A stretch of 59,388 bases of DNA from Spirochaetales bacterium (lineage in GTDB: Bacteria; Spirochaetota; Spirochaetia; Treponematales; UBA12059), in the NCBI GenBank assembly GCA_016928955.1, contig JAFGJV010000050.1, positions 1 through 59,388 of the forward strand, read 5' to 3'. Below are positions 44,659 to 53,872 of this stretch, piece by piece. How positions within the stretch are numbered: position 1 is the stretch's first letter; every line of letters begins with the position of its first letter. The notes below the pieces were generated by a model. That model was not told the origin of the DNA, made no database searches, and saw nothing but the letters and a program-made list of their open reading frames with translations. Position numbers and translations under genes: made by a program.

Positions 44659-44674
44659 GGATGCGGGAGGGGCT

Positions 44675-44881
44675 ATGGAGCCCATGAACGAGAGGGGATA
44701 CGTTCTACTCAGGCAACTCATAGCGGACGTGGAAGGCGCTCCGTTCCCCAGCACCATCAACAACGAGCTGTACACCATCTGGTACGAGCACGTCCAGGAA
44801 GCCGCCCATGAGGCCCTTGAATTCCTCAACACCTATGACCCCGACTACCGGGCGTCGGCGGAGGAGGAACCCTCATTTTGA
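44675..44881 (+). CDS. Small acidic protein of unknown function
   Basis: This 68-residue cytoplasmic protein is rich in acidic and aromatic residues (GYVLLRQLIADVEGAPFPSTINNELYTIWYEHVQEAAHEALEFLNTYDPDY). I do not recognise a family. I start at 44675 because GGGAGGGG lies just upstream; another in-frame ATG at 44657 overlaps the -10 box and is unlikely. The stop overlaps the TTG start of the diguanylate cyclase by 4 bp (TTGA). That coupling suggests a small partner or regulator of the cyclase. Confidence 0.7.
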   Translation: MEPMNERGYVLLRQLIADVEGAPFPSTINNELYTIWYEHVQEAAHEALEFLNTYDPDYRASAEEEPSF

Positions 44882-47148
44882 CACGGGTTTCAGGTAAAAA
44901 CAGCCAGCCTCCCGGTGCGCCGGACAACCCGGAAAAGGCCGTAGACGCGGCCAACGCCAGGGTATGGGACGAGCTTCTCTGTAAGCCAGCAAAGGCCCGC
45001 AAGGACGCCGAGCGCATCCTGGCGGAAGCCGATGCCTTGTCCTATCCGCGCGGCCGGGCCGACGCCTTTCTCAATCTCGGCTGGTGCGACTACCACCTGT
45101 CCCGCCTTTCCGACGCTTTTGAAAACCTGTCGGCCGCCGCCGAGGCCTATGACGCCCTCGGTGACGCCGAAGGCGTGTGCAAGGCCCTGAACGGCATAGG
45201 CGCCTACTATTTCGAGATTTCCCGCCTAGACAAGGCCGTGGACTACTTTACCCGCAGCCTGGAGCGCGCCCGACAGCACGGACTGCGCGACCGGGAAGTG
45301 GCGGCCATGACCAACATCGGCGAGCTGTGCATAGAGCTTGGCAACCCCAAAGAAGCCCTGGATTACCTCCTCAAGGCGTACGACATACAGATAGGCGACA
45401 TCGCTGGAGAGCACGGCGCCGTCATCCTGGTCAACATAGGGCGGGCCTTCCTGGAGATGGGCAACCTGCAACTGGCGCGGGAATTTTCAGAAAAAGCCCT
45501 GGCCATAGCCGACGCGGCCAACGAGCCCCTGATATCGGCCGAGAGCAAGGAGACGCTGGCCCGCGCTGCCATGACCGAGGGCATGTTTGCCGAGGCCGAG
45601 ACCCTGCTCAAGCAGGCCCTGAGCCTGGCCAACCGTACTAAAAGCCCCAGGCTCAGGGGAAACGTCCTCATAGCCTTGGGCCGCCTTCTGCTGGAACAGA
45701 AGAAGCCCGCGGAAGCGCTCAAGCCCCTTGAGGAGGCGGCCAGCCTCTGCGACGACATCAAATCCAAGAAAAGCATGTACAGCGCCTTCGGCGAACTTGC
45801 CCGCGCCTACGAGGAGCTCAAGAACCACGAAAAAGCACTGGCCTATTTCAAAAAATTCTCCTATTACCGGGCGGAGGTGCTCAGGGAGGACACCGCGCAG
45901 AAGGTTCGCAGCATACAGGTCCAGGCTGAGATAGACAGGGCCCAGCAGCAGGCCGAGATATACCGACTGCGCAACACAGAACTCAAGGACAAGACCGATG
46001 CCCTTGAGGAATCCAACCGGCAGATCACGTCGATATCCGAAATAGGGCGCAAGGTAACCGCCAGCCTGAGTTTTCACACCGTGGTGAAAACGCTGTACGA
46101 AAGCCTCAAGCCCCTGATAGACATGGACATCTTCGGGGTGGCCCTGCACGACCCGAGCGCCCGCCAGCTCGTGTACCGGGATTTTTACGAGGACGGGGAT
46201 CTCAAACACGACCGTTCGGTGGCGGACGACGCCCAGGACTCGTTCGCGGCCTGGGCTTTTATGCACCGCAAGCCTGTCCTCATGGCCAACAAGGACCAGG
46301 AATACGCCCGCTATCTTGCCCAACCGTCCCATGTGCGCGGAAAACCCTGCCAGTCCATAGCCTGCCTGCCGTTAATGGTTGAAAACCGCACGCTCGGTGT
46401 CCTGATGGCCCAAAATTACCGGGCCAATGCCTATACCCCGGGCCATCTTACGCTTTTGGAGGCCCTTACCCCCTATGTGGCCATAGCAGTGGAGAACGCC
46501 CTCATCCACGACAGGTTGGAAGAGCTCAACAAGGCCCTTTCGGAGGAAAAGAAGCGCCTTGAGCGGGCAACGCTCAAAATCAGCCACCTGGCCAACCATG
46601 ACTCGCTGACCGGTCTGCCCAACCGCCGCTTGTTGTTCGAGCTCGTGGGAAAGACCCTGGAAACATCGCGCCGCTCAGGCGATCTGGTGGGCGTAGCCTT
46701 CATCGACTTGGACGACTTCAAACCGGTCAACGACCTGTGGGGCCATGCCGCCGGCGACTCTGCCCTGGTCGCCATGGCCGAGCGAATAAAAAGCACCCTC
46801 CGCGCGTCGGACATCGTGGCCCGGGTTGGCGGCGACGAATTCATAGCGGTGCTCACCAGCGTGAAGGACAGGAACGACATAGAACTGGTGGCGCGCAAAC
46901 TCCTGGACGAGTGTTCCCAGCCTCTGAGCTTTTCGGGCCATGTCCGCTCCTTTGGTTTTTCCATGGGCATATCGGTGTACCCGGACGACGCCGAAAGCAT
47001 GGAGGATCTGATCAACAAGGCCGATTCTGCCATGTACCGGGTCAAACGCGGACAGAAGCGCTCCTTTGCCTTCTCCTCGCCGGGGGATGCGGACCTGTCG
47101 GGGAGCAAGGAACAGGAGGCCGGCCTGGCCCCGGCCGCTCTCGATTGA
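44878..47148 (+). CDS. Diguanylate cyclase with TPR and GAF sensory modules
   Basis: This 756-residue soluble signalling protein should make cyclic di-GMP. About seven TPR units fill residues 55-335 (ending KNHEKALAYFKKFSYYRAEVL). A coiled coil lies at about 335-385, then a GAF domain (about 395-545), a second short coil and a GGDEF domain (about 580-745) with intact GGDEF at 651-655. An RASD inhibitory-site motif lies five residues before it, so product inhibition is expected. No EAL or HD-GYP domain follows. The start is a TTG overlapping the upstream small gene. TPRs suggest a protein partner as input. Confidence 0.88.
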   Translation: MTRVSGKNSQPPGAPDNPEKAVDAANARVWDELLCKPAKARKDAERILAEADALSYPRGRADAFLNLGWCDYHLSRLSDAFENLSAAAEAYDALGDAEGVCKALNGIGAYYFEISRLDKAVDYFTRSLERARQHGLRDREVAAMTNIGELCIELGNPKEALDYLLKAYDIQIGDIAGEHGAVILVNIGRAFLEMGNLQLAREFSEKALAIADAANEPLISAESKETLARAAMTEGMFAEAETLLKQALSLANRTKSPRLRGNVLIALGRLLLEQKKPAEALKPLEEAASLCDDIKSKKSMYSAFGELARAYEELKNHEKALAYFKKFSYYRAEVLREDTAQKVRSIQVQAEIDRAQQQAEIYRLRNTELKDKTDALEESNRQITSISEIGRKVTASLSFHTVVKTLYESLKPLIDMDIFGVALHDPSARQLVYRDFYEDGDLKHDRSVADDAQDSFAAWAFMHRKPVLMANKDQEYARYLAQPSHVRGKPCQSIACLPLMVENRTLGVLMAQNYRANAYTPGHLTLLEALTPYVAIAVENALIHDRLEELNKALSEEKKRLERATLKISHLANHDSLTGLPNRRLLFELVGKTLETSRRSGDLVGVAFIDLDDFKPVNDLWGHAAGDSALVAMAERIKSTLRASDIVARVGGDEFIAVLTSVKDRNDIELVARKLLDECSQPLSFSGHVRSFGFSMGISVYPDDAESMEDLINKADSAMYRVKRGQKRSFAFSSPGDADLSGSKEQEAGLAPAALD

Positions 47149-47173
47149 CATGGCCGGTGGGCCGTGGTATGGT
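47145..47173 (+). promoter_or_regulatory. Predicted promoter of the PPIase-DUF115 pair
   Basis: TTGACA (47145-47150), a 17-nt spacer and TATGGT (47168-47173) overlap the stop codon of the cyclase gene. The leader to 47249 is about 70 nt. Confidence 0.6.
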
Positions 47174-47248
47174 TTTCCGCGCAAAGCGTAGATCATAATA
47201 CGTTCCGGGCCTCGCCCCCATACTACCAGCTCTTCCAGGAAGGATCCG

Positions 47249-48775
47249 ATGGCATCCAAAAACGACAAACATCCGCGCGCGCCCTCGGGCGAGCACGCCG
47301 CTCCCAAAGCGCATCATACCAACCCCCTGGTGTACTACGGCACGCTGGGTATTCTGGTCATCACCGTGTTCGCCTTCGTGATCGTCCCCGCCCTTCCCAA
47401 CGGCGGCTCGGGCGGCAACACCCTGACCCTCGGCTCCTGGGACGGCAAGAACATTGCCTTTGTCCAGGGTAGCTACTTTTTTGAGCAGGTGAACGCCGTC
47501 AAGGATACCTACGAGTCGCAGGGCTTCAAGGACGTTGACGCCTACCAGGTGTGGCTGCAGGCGTTCAACAACACCGTCATCCATTACGCCCTTCTGGATA
47601 TGGCCGACGAAAACGGCATAACCGTGAGCCAGGGCTACCTGGATTCCAAGATGCGCGAGCTGCCCGTTTTCATGGAAAACGGCGTCTTTTCCCGTCGCAA
47701 GTACCGTGAAACCACCACGACGCAGAAATCGGCCATCCTGACCGAACTGCGCGAGCAGGCGCTCAAGGAACGCTTTATAGGCGACGCCACCACCCTGGTG
47801 GCCAGCGGCGCTGAAAAGGCCTTCCTCAAGTCCATGGCCCAGTCCCAGCGCTCCGTAGAGTACGTGGCCTTCCCCTTCTCGGCCTATCCCGACCAGGACA
47901 AGGTGGACTTTGCCAAGGCCCATGCCGACCTGTTCAAGCGCCTCCGCCTGTCCCGCGTCACCCTTACCTCCAGCTCCAAAGAAGCCGACGAGATCCTTTC
48001 TCGCGTCAAGACAGGCACCCTGAGCTTTGAGGACGCGGCCAAAAACTACTCCAAGGACAGCTACCAAGCCGAAGGCGGCGACATGGGCTACCGCTACCTG
48101 TGGGAGCTCCGTTCCGACATGAAGGCCCCCGCTGATATAGACACCCTTTTGGCCCTCGGCTCCGGCGAGCTGTCGCCCGTGTTCGAGACCCTGGCCGGTT
48201 CTTGGGTGTTCTTCCGCGTGGACGAAGCGGCGTCCGAGCCCGACTACGCGTCCGCTGACCTGGTGCGCTCGGCCGGGGACTACATATCCCGGAACGAGAA
48301 AGGCCTCATGGAGGACCATGCGCTCAAGAACGCCGAGGCCTTTGCCGCCGGCGCCGCGAGCGATTTTGCCGGCGCCGCAGCCGGTGCCATGCTGACGGTC
48401 AAGGCCACGCCGCCGTTCTCCCTGAACTACGGCGCTGCCCTTACGGAGGGATACTTCCCCCTCATGTCGGCCATGGACACGGCCGCCACCCCAGAGCTTG
48501 CCGGCGCCGACCGCGACGAGCGTTTCCTCGAAACGGCCTTCTCCCTTGAGGCCGGCGCCGTGTCCGAGCCGGTCATCCTGAACGACTACGCCATCGTCAT
48601 GCGCCTCAAGGAAATCAGCACCCTGGACGAGGAAACCCTCGGCATGATCGACTCGTACTACTCGGCCATGCTCCAGGATTCCATCGGCGGCGACCTTGCC
48701 AGGGCCATCATGGACAGTCCCAAGCTTGAGGACAACTTCCTGACGGCGTACACCCGGGCCTTGACCGGGAACTGA
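47249..48775 (+). CDS. Membrane-anchored SurA/PpiD-like peptidyl-prolyl isomerase
   Basis: This 508-residue chaperone has a His/Pro-rich cytoplasmic tail (residues 1-27), one membrane helix (about 29-48, YYGTLGILVITVFAFVIVPAL) and a long periplasmic part. The N-terminal SurA-like helices (FFEQVNAVKDTYESQGF, NGITVSQGYLDSKMRELP) flank a parvulin-type PPIase domain (about 230-330: KTGTLSFEDAAKNYSKDSYQAEGGDMGYRYLWEL). This organisation is that of PpiD: anchored in the inner membrane and helping fold exported proteins. AGGAAGG precedes the ATG. It is followed after 6 nt by the DUF115 gene. Confidence 0.85.
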   Translation: MASKNDKHPRAPSGEHAAPKAHHTNPLVYYGTLGILVITVFAFVIVPALPNGGSGGNTLTLGSWDGKNIAFVQGSYFFEQVNAVKDTYESQGFKDVDAYQVWLQAFNNTVIHYALLDMADENGITVSQGYLDSKMRELPVFMENGVFSRRKYRETTTTQKSAILTELREQALKERFIGDATTLVASGAEKAFLKSMAQSQRSVEYVAFPFSAYPDQDKVDFAKAHADLFKRLRLSRVTLTSSSKEADEILSRVKTGTLSFEDAAKNYSKDSYQAEGGDMGYRYLWELRSDMKAPADIDTLLALGSGELSPVFETLAGSWVFFRVDEAASEPDYASADLVRSAGDYISRNEKGLMEDHALKNAEAFAAGAASDFAGAAAGAMLTVKATPPFSLNYGAALTEGYFPLMSAMDTAATPELAGADRDERFLETAFSLEAGAVSEPVILNDYAIVMRLKEISTLDEETLGMIDSYYSAMLQDSIGGDLARAIMDSPKLEDNFLTAYTRALTGN

Positions 48776-48781
48776 GCGAGC

Positions 48782-50371
48782 ATGCGACGCCCCGACCCCC
48801 GTATCGTTGAAACGAGCGGGGGTCGTTCTATTTCCTGCGGGCAGCTTTGGCTGTACTCCCGCTACGCCCCCAAGCGCACCGCGGAGCGCGCCGCCCTGGC
48901 CGTGGAACTCACTGAAGACACCCTGTACGTCCTCGAGTCGCCCTGCTTCATGTACGGGGTGGACCGTATCCTGGAGCGCCTGCCGCCCGGCAGCGCCGTT
49001 ATAGGCGTGGAACTGGTGCCCGAACTGCTCGGCCTGGCCCTGGAATCCGCGTCCGAGTTTGCTGGCGACCCCCGCTATGCCCTGGCCAGCTCCGGAGATC
49101 CGTCCACGGTTGCCGCCCAGGCACGCGCTCTCGGCGCCTTCCGGCGCGTGGCCGCCATAAATCTCAATCAGGGAAACGCCCTGGCCCAGGAAGGATATGC
49201 AAGGATCCTGGCTGCCCTGAACGAGGACATATCCATATTCTGGCGCAACCGTGTGTCGCTCATGCGCATGGGCAGGCTGTGGACCAGGAATCTGTTCTCC
49301 AATCTGGGCGCCCTGGACTGGTCCCGGGCATCCGCTCCGGCAAGACGGAGCGGCCCCGTGGTTGTGTGCGGCGCGGGCCCGTCCTTGGACCTGGCACTTC
49401 CCTTTCTCAGATCGCTCGACGCTGGCGTTCATGTCATGGCATGCGACACGGCTTCAGGCGCGCTGGCACGCGCTGGCGTCCGCGTCGATTCCGTGGTATG
49501 CCTCGAGGCCCAGATATACAACGTGGCCGATTTCCTTCCCCTCGGCGACAGGCGCGTGGACGCGTACGTTGACCTCAGCACCCACCCGTCCAGCTTCAGG
49601 GCGCTCGGCGGGCCGCTGACCGTGCTGTCAAGCCGTTGGGCGGACTGCGCCCTCCTGGACCGCCTGTCTGCCGCCGGTCTGCCCCTGACGACCGTTCCGC
49701 CCCTCGGTTCCGTTGGCGTGCTTGCCCTTCATTTGGCGGCCAGCTGGTTTGGCGGGCCGCTCTTCATAGCTGGCCTGGATTTTGCCTTCCCCCAGGGCAG
49801 GACCCATTGCGCGGGCAGCCCAACCGACCTGGCCGAGTACAGGAGCGATACAAGGACCTACCGCAGGGACGGACGCTGGGCGGTGTCGTTCCGGGACGGC
49901 AGCTTCAGCCCCGCCCCCGGCCTGCGCAGCGATCCCGCGCTTGCCATGTACGCCCGCCTTGCAGCGCGCGAGCTGGCCGAATTCGGCGCGCCTGGCGGAC
50001 TGGCTTACGACCTCAGGCAAGGCTTGGGCTTGCCCCTGCCGGCCCGCCCGACGGGCTTTGACGAGGCGCTGACCATTCTGAAAATAGCCGCCAGGTCGGG
50101 ACCGGTAGCACAGCGAGGAAGCGCGGAAGCCGGGCACGGTTCGTCGCGGGCCAGGGCTTTTCTTGAGAACGAATTGGACCTGGCCTTGCGGTTGAGGGAC
50201 TCTTTGCGCTCAGGCTCGACAGACACGCGCGCCCTCATAGACGCCTGCGACTACATGTTCCTGCATTTTCCAGATCCAGAGCGGGTGAGGAACCTGGAAC
50301 AGGACGCGCTCAACCGTCTGGCCGCCGAAACCCTGTACTGGCAGGGACGGCTGGAAGGCGCTCTGAGCTGA
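48782..50371 (+). CDS. DUF115/Maf-family protein, putative flagellin glycosyltransferase
   Basis: The 529 residues contain the DUF115 (MptE/Maf) core at about 190-370: WSRASAPARRSGPVVVCGAGPSLDLALPFLRS, CDTASGALARAGVRVDSVVCLEAQ, LPLTTVPPLGSVGVLALHLAASWFGGPLFIAGLDFAFPQG. Maf proteins transfer sialic-like sugars onto flagellin in several polar-flagellated bacteria, and homologues are common in spirochaetes. The substrate here is inferred, not shown. The N-terminal 180 residues resemble the usual spirochaete extension. It is translated immediately after the PPIase (6-nt gap) with GAGCGAG as ribosome-binding site. Confidence 0.8.
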   Translation: MRRPDPRIVETSGGRSISCGQLWLYSRYAPKRTAERAALAVELTEDTLYVLESPCFMYGVDRILERLPPGSAVIGVELVPELLGLALESASEFAGDPRYALASSGDPSTVAAQARALGAFRRVAAINLNQGNALAQEGYARILAALNEDISIFWRNRVSLMRMGRLWTRNLFSNLGALDWSRASAPARRSGPVVVCGAGPSLDLALPFLRSLDAGVHVMACDTASGALARAGVRVDSVVCLEAQIYNVADFLPLGDRRVDAYVDLSTHPSSFRALGGPLTVLSSRWADCALLDRLSAAGLPLTTVPPLGSVGVLALHLAASWFGGPLFIAGLDFAFPQGRTHCAGSPTDLAEYRSDTRTYRRDGRWAVSFRDGSFSPAPGLRSDPALAMYARLAARELAEFGAPGGLAYDLRQGLGLPLPARPTGFDEALTILKIAARSGPVAQRGSAEAGHGSSRARAFLENELDLALRLRDSLRSGSTDTRALIDACDYMFLHFPDPERVRNLEQDALNRLAAETLYWQGRLEGALS

Positions 50372-50429
50372 CAGCCCGCTAAGGGATGCGGCGCACGGCG
50401 CCTGCCCGCAGGGTGGCAAGCTAGCGCTT

Positions 50430-52250
50430 TCAGCGCTTGTCGTCGTCCTCGTTTTCCCTGAGCACTGCCATGAAGGATTCCTGGGTCAGCTCCACGTCGC
50501 CGATCATCTTCATGCGCTTCTTGCCTTCCTTCTGCTTTTCCAGGAGCTTGCGCTTTCGGGTGATGTCGCCGCCATAGCACTTGGCCAGCACGTCCTTGCG
50601 GACCGGGTTGACCGTCTCACGCGCTATGATGGAGCCGCCTATGGCCGCCTGGATGGCTATCTTGAACTGCTGGCGGTCCATGGAGTCGCGCAGGCGCTCG
50701 CACACCTTGCGGCCGCGCTCGTAGGCGCTCGGCTTGTAGACCAGTTGGGCAAGGGCGTCCACCGGCTTGCCGTTCAGGAGTATGTCCAGCTTGGCCAACT
50801 CGGTTGGGCGGTAGTCAATGAGCTCGTAGTCAAAGCTGGCGTAGCCGCGGCTGGTGCTCTTGAGCTTGTCGTAAAAATCAAAGAGGACCTCGGCCAGGGG
50901 CATTTCGAAAGTAAGCTCGACGCGTTTCTCGTCCAGATGGGTGAAGCCCGTCTGCGTGCCGCGTTTGTTCATACACAGGGTAATCAGGTTGCCTATATAG
51001 GTGGTTGGCGTGATGATCTGCGCCTTGATGTACGGCTCTTCCGCCGCCTCTATCTGCGACGGGTCGGGGTAATCGGCCGGGTTGTCTATGACCAGCTGGC
51101 CCTGGTCCCTGGCCATGGTCAGCCGGTACCGCACGCTGGGCGCGGTCATGATGATGGCCTGGTCGTACTCCCTTTCCAGCCGCTCCTGCACCACTTCCAG
51201 GTGGAGCATGCCCAGGAAGCCGCAACGGAAGCCAAAGCCAAGGGCCACCGAGTTGTCCTTTTCATAAAGCAGCGACGCGTCGTTCAGCTTGAGCTTTTCC
51301 AGCGCCACCTTGAGTTCCTCGTAGTCGGCGGCGTCCATGGGATACACCGAGCTGTACACCACTGGCTTGACCTCGCGGAAACCTGCCAGGGGCTCGGAGG
51401 CCGGGCGGTCGGCGCCCGTGACCGTGTCGCCAACGCGCACGTCGGACACGGTCTTGATGCCGGCTATGATGTAACCTACCTCGCCAGCCGACAGGTCTTT
51501 TGTCTTGGCCAGACCCATTTTGAACACGCCTGTTTCCTCGACCTCATACTCGGCGTCCGTGTTCATGAGGCGTATCCTCATGCCCGGCCTCACGCCGCCC
51601 TCGAATACGCGCATGTGCACGACCACGCCCCGGTAGGGATCGTAGTGGCTGTCGAAGATGAGGGCCTTGAGCTCGCTGTCAGGGGAGCCCGTGGGCGTCG
51701 GGACACGGGCGACGATGGCCTCTAAAAGCTCGTCCATGCCCTGGCCGAGCTTGGCCGACACGCACAGCGCCTCGTCGCCGTCCAGCCCCAGGTCGTGGCT
51801 GATCTGGTTGCGGGCGTCCTGTATGTTGGCGGCCGGCATGTCTATCTTGTTGATCACGGGTATGATCTCGAGGTTGTGCTCCACGGCCATGTACATGTTG
51901 GACAGGGTCTGCGCCTCAACGCCTTGGGTGGCGTCCACCAGGAGCAAGGCGCCCTCGCATGAGTTGATGGCCCTGGACACTTCGTAGGAAAAATCCACGT
52001 GGCCGGGGGTGTCCACCAGGTTGAGCGTGTACTCGTTGCCGTCCTTGGCCGTGTAGGACAGGGTCACCGCCTGGCTTTTGATGGTGATGCCGCGCTCCCG
52101 CTCTATGTCCATGTTGTCCAGCATCTGGTCCTGCAGCTTGCGCTGGTCCACAATGCTGGCGCGTTCTATGAAACGGTCTGCCAGGGTGGATTTGCCGTGG
52201 TCGATATGGGCTATGATGCAAAAATTGCGGATGCGTGCGGGCTCGTGCAT
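50430..52250 (-). CDS. lepA: Elongation factor 4 (LepA) back-translocating GTPase
   Basis: This 606-residue translational GTPase rescues stalled or mistranslocated ribosomes. G motifs are [31 protein letters not shown] and NKIDMP. EF-G-like domains II, III and V and the LepA-specific C-terminal domain ([25 protein letters not shown] type) follow. I start at the ATG at 52250 because a TAGAGT box ends 7 nt upstream and the protein then begins [21 protein letters not shown], as expected. No Shine-Dalgarno sequence is present. It is divergent from the photolyase, with which it shares a palindromic -35 element. Confidence 0.97.
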   Translation of the reverse strand: [606 protein letters not shown]

Positions 52251-52257
52251 AGCTGGG

Positions 52258-52286
52258 ACTCTACCTGAAAGGCGCCCGCTTTGCAA
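52258..52286 (-). promoter_or_regulatory. Predicted leaderless lepA promoter
   Basis: On the minus strand TTGCAA (52281-52286), a 17-nt spacer and TAGAGT (52258-52263) end 7 nt before the lepA ATG. The -35 hexamer is palindromic and is also used by the divergent photolyase promoter. Confidence 0.6.
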
Positions 52287-52309
52287 GCTGAGGGCCGGAC
52301 CCCTATACT
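52281..52309 (+). promoter_or_regulatory. Predicted leaderless photolyase promoter
   Basis: TTGCAA (52281-52286), a 17-nt spacer and TATACT (52304-52309) end 6 nt before the ATG at 52316. The -35 hexamer is the same six base pairs as in the divergent lepA promoter, so only one of the two can be occupied at a time. Confidence 0.6.
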
Positions 52310-52315
52310 GCGGGC

Positions 52316-53662
52316 ATGGTTGAATCAGAGCGCGTCACCATGCTCAACACAGGCCGAACGGTCGCAGGGGCCTATGTGCTCTACTGGATGCAGGCAGCTC
52401 CCCGGGCACGCGACAACCCCGCCCTCGCCGTGGCGGTTGACCTGGCCAACGCCCAGAGGCTTCCCGTCCTGGCAGTGCACGTGCGGGACGGTTTGGGCAC
52501 GCCTGCCCGGACGGCCTGGATGGACTCGGGCCTTGAGGAAACCCGGACGGTCCTGTCGGACGCCGGCATAGGCTGCCTGGTACTGGACGATCCCGGCTTC
52601 CGTGTAGTAGAGGACCTGTGTGACGACGCGGCGGCCCTGGTGTGCGACGCGTCTATCGCGCGCCACTACCGGCGCCAGCGAACCAGCCTGGCTTCCCAGT
52701 TGCCTGTTCCCGTACTGGACGTGGATGGCCAAGCCGTGGTGCCCGTGGCCCATGCGTCGCCCAAGCAGGAGTGGTCCGCCCGCACCTTCAGAAACCGGGT
52801 GTCGGCCGCCGTGTCCTTGTACCTTGGGGGCACAGCCCTGCCCGTGCCCCACCCCAGGATAGCCGCGGCTGGTCGTGTGCCTGCCCAGGGGGATATCGCT
52901 CAGCCTACAATGCGTCTATCCGGATCTCCAACCCAGGCAACGCGGGACGCAGAGCAGACCCTGTTGCCGCCTCCGGGCTCGGCGGCCGGCGCGCGCCGGC
53001 TGAAAGCCTTCATCTCCAATGGCCTGGACTCATACGCCGAGGCCCGCAACGACCCGAGCCTGGAAGGAAGCTCGGGTTTATCTCCCTGGATAGCGTCGGG
53101 CTTTGTGTCGCCCGTCGCCGTGGCCAGGGCCGCCTACCGTCACGGAGGACCGGGAGCGGGAGCTTTTATCGAACAAGCCGTGATACGCCGCGAGCTGTGC
53201 CGCAATTACGCCTGGTACCGCCCGGCTGACTACGACGCGTGGGAAGGCCTCCCGGCCTGGAGCGTAACCGCCCTGGACGCGGCCAGCGCGCGCTCCCGCC
53301 CCCTTGAGTACTCCCTTGGGCAGCTCGAGGCAGGAGCCACCGCCGATCCGTACTGGAACGCCGCGCAGTCACAGCTTGTCAGGTCGGGCGTCATCCACAA
53401 TTACATGCGCATGTACTGGGGCAAGATGATCCTGGCCTGGATCAGGGACCCGCGGGAAGCGTTCCGCACGGCGCTGTACCTGAACGATCACTACGCCCTG
53501 GATGGCCGCGATCCCAACGGCTGGGCGGGCGTTGCCTGGTGTTTTGGCCTCCATGACCGTCCCTGGCCGGCCAGACCCGTGTTCGGCACGGTCAGGTCCA
53601 TGACCGCAAAAGGCCTTGAGCGCAAATTCGACGTAGCCGCCTATGTCAAGCGCTGGGCATAG
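52316..53662 (+). CDS. phr: Class II deoxyribodipyrimidine photolyase
   Basis: This 448-residue FAD enzyme should split cyclobutane pyrimidine dimers with light. The N-terminal alpha/beta domain (GAYVLYWMQAAPRARDNPALAVAVDLANAQRLPVLAVHV) has the class II QxxxR pattern. The C-terminal FAD domain contains SGLSPWIASGFVSPVAVARA, RRELCRNYAWYRP, NYMRMYWGKMILAWIRDPREAF and LNDHYALDGRDPNGWAGVAWCFGLHDRPW, which are class II hallmarks. The start at 52316 fits a leaderless promoter; an in-frame ATG at 52340 is the alternative. A photolyase implies at least occasional light exposure, which is surprising if the host is a strict gut anaerobe. Confidence 0.93.
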   Translation: MVESERVTMLNTGRTVAGAYVLYWMQAAPRARDNPALAVAVDLANAQRLPVLAVHVRDGLGTPARTAWMDSGLEETRTVLSDAGIGCLVLDDPGFRVVEDLCDDAAALVCDASIARHYRRQRTSLASQLPVPVLDVDGQAVVPVAHASPKQEWSARTFRNRVSAAVSLYLGGTALPVPHPRIAAAGRVPAQGDIAQPTMRLSGSPTQATRDAEQTLLPPPGSAAGARRLKAFISNGLDSYAEARNDPSLEGSSGLSPWIASGFVSPVAVARAAYRHGGPGAGAFIEQAVIRRELCRNYAWYRPADYDAWEGLPAWSVTALDAASARSRPLEYSLGQLEAGATADPYWNAAQSQLVRSGVIHNYMRMYWGKMILAWIRDPREAFRTALYLNDHYALDGRDPNGWAGVAWCFGLHDRPWPARPVFGTVRSMTAKGLERKFDVAAYVKRWA

Positions 53663-53712
53663 CCCTCGGAATCGGGCAACGGCACAGCCTCCCCAGTGCG
53701 GCGTATTCGGAT

Positions 53713-53741
53713 TTGCCAAACGGACGGCCAGGCAGTACCAT
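53713..53741 (+). promoter_or_regulatory. Candidate promoter of the glutaredoxin/FTR pair
   Basis: TTGCCA (53713-53718), a 17-nt spacer and TACCAT (53736-53741) lie in the 210-nt gap after the photolyase gene. The leader to 53873 would be about 125 nt, and I see no further structure in it. Confidence 0.45.
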
Positions 53742-53872
53742 AGAATGACGGTGTTCCGTGCCCTGGCCACCGACTCCGCTCCTTTTGCCAGGGTTTGTCG
53801 GAACGCCCACAGCCAGGCGGAGCCGTACCGGCCAGGCCGGCAGCGCTCACGCCAAAGGAGACAGGTACAACC

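Noticed and set aside
44006-44674. A cobalamin riboswitch associated with the adenosyltransferase gene
   Set aside because: The region upstream of the start is only about 140 nt, shared with a divergent gene, and I see no B12-box-like sequence.
47042-49432. 796-codon open frame antisense to the cyclase, PPIase and DUF115 genes
   Set aside because: It spans three well-supported genes and intergenic regulatory sequence, with composition typical of an antisense shadow.
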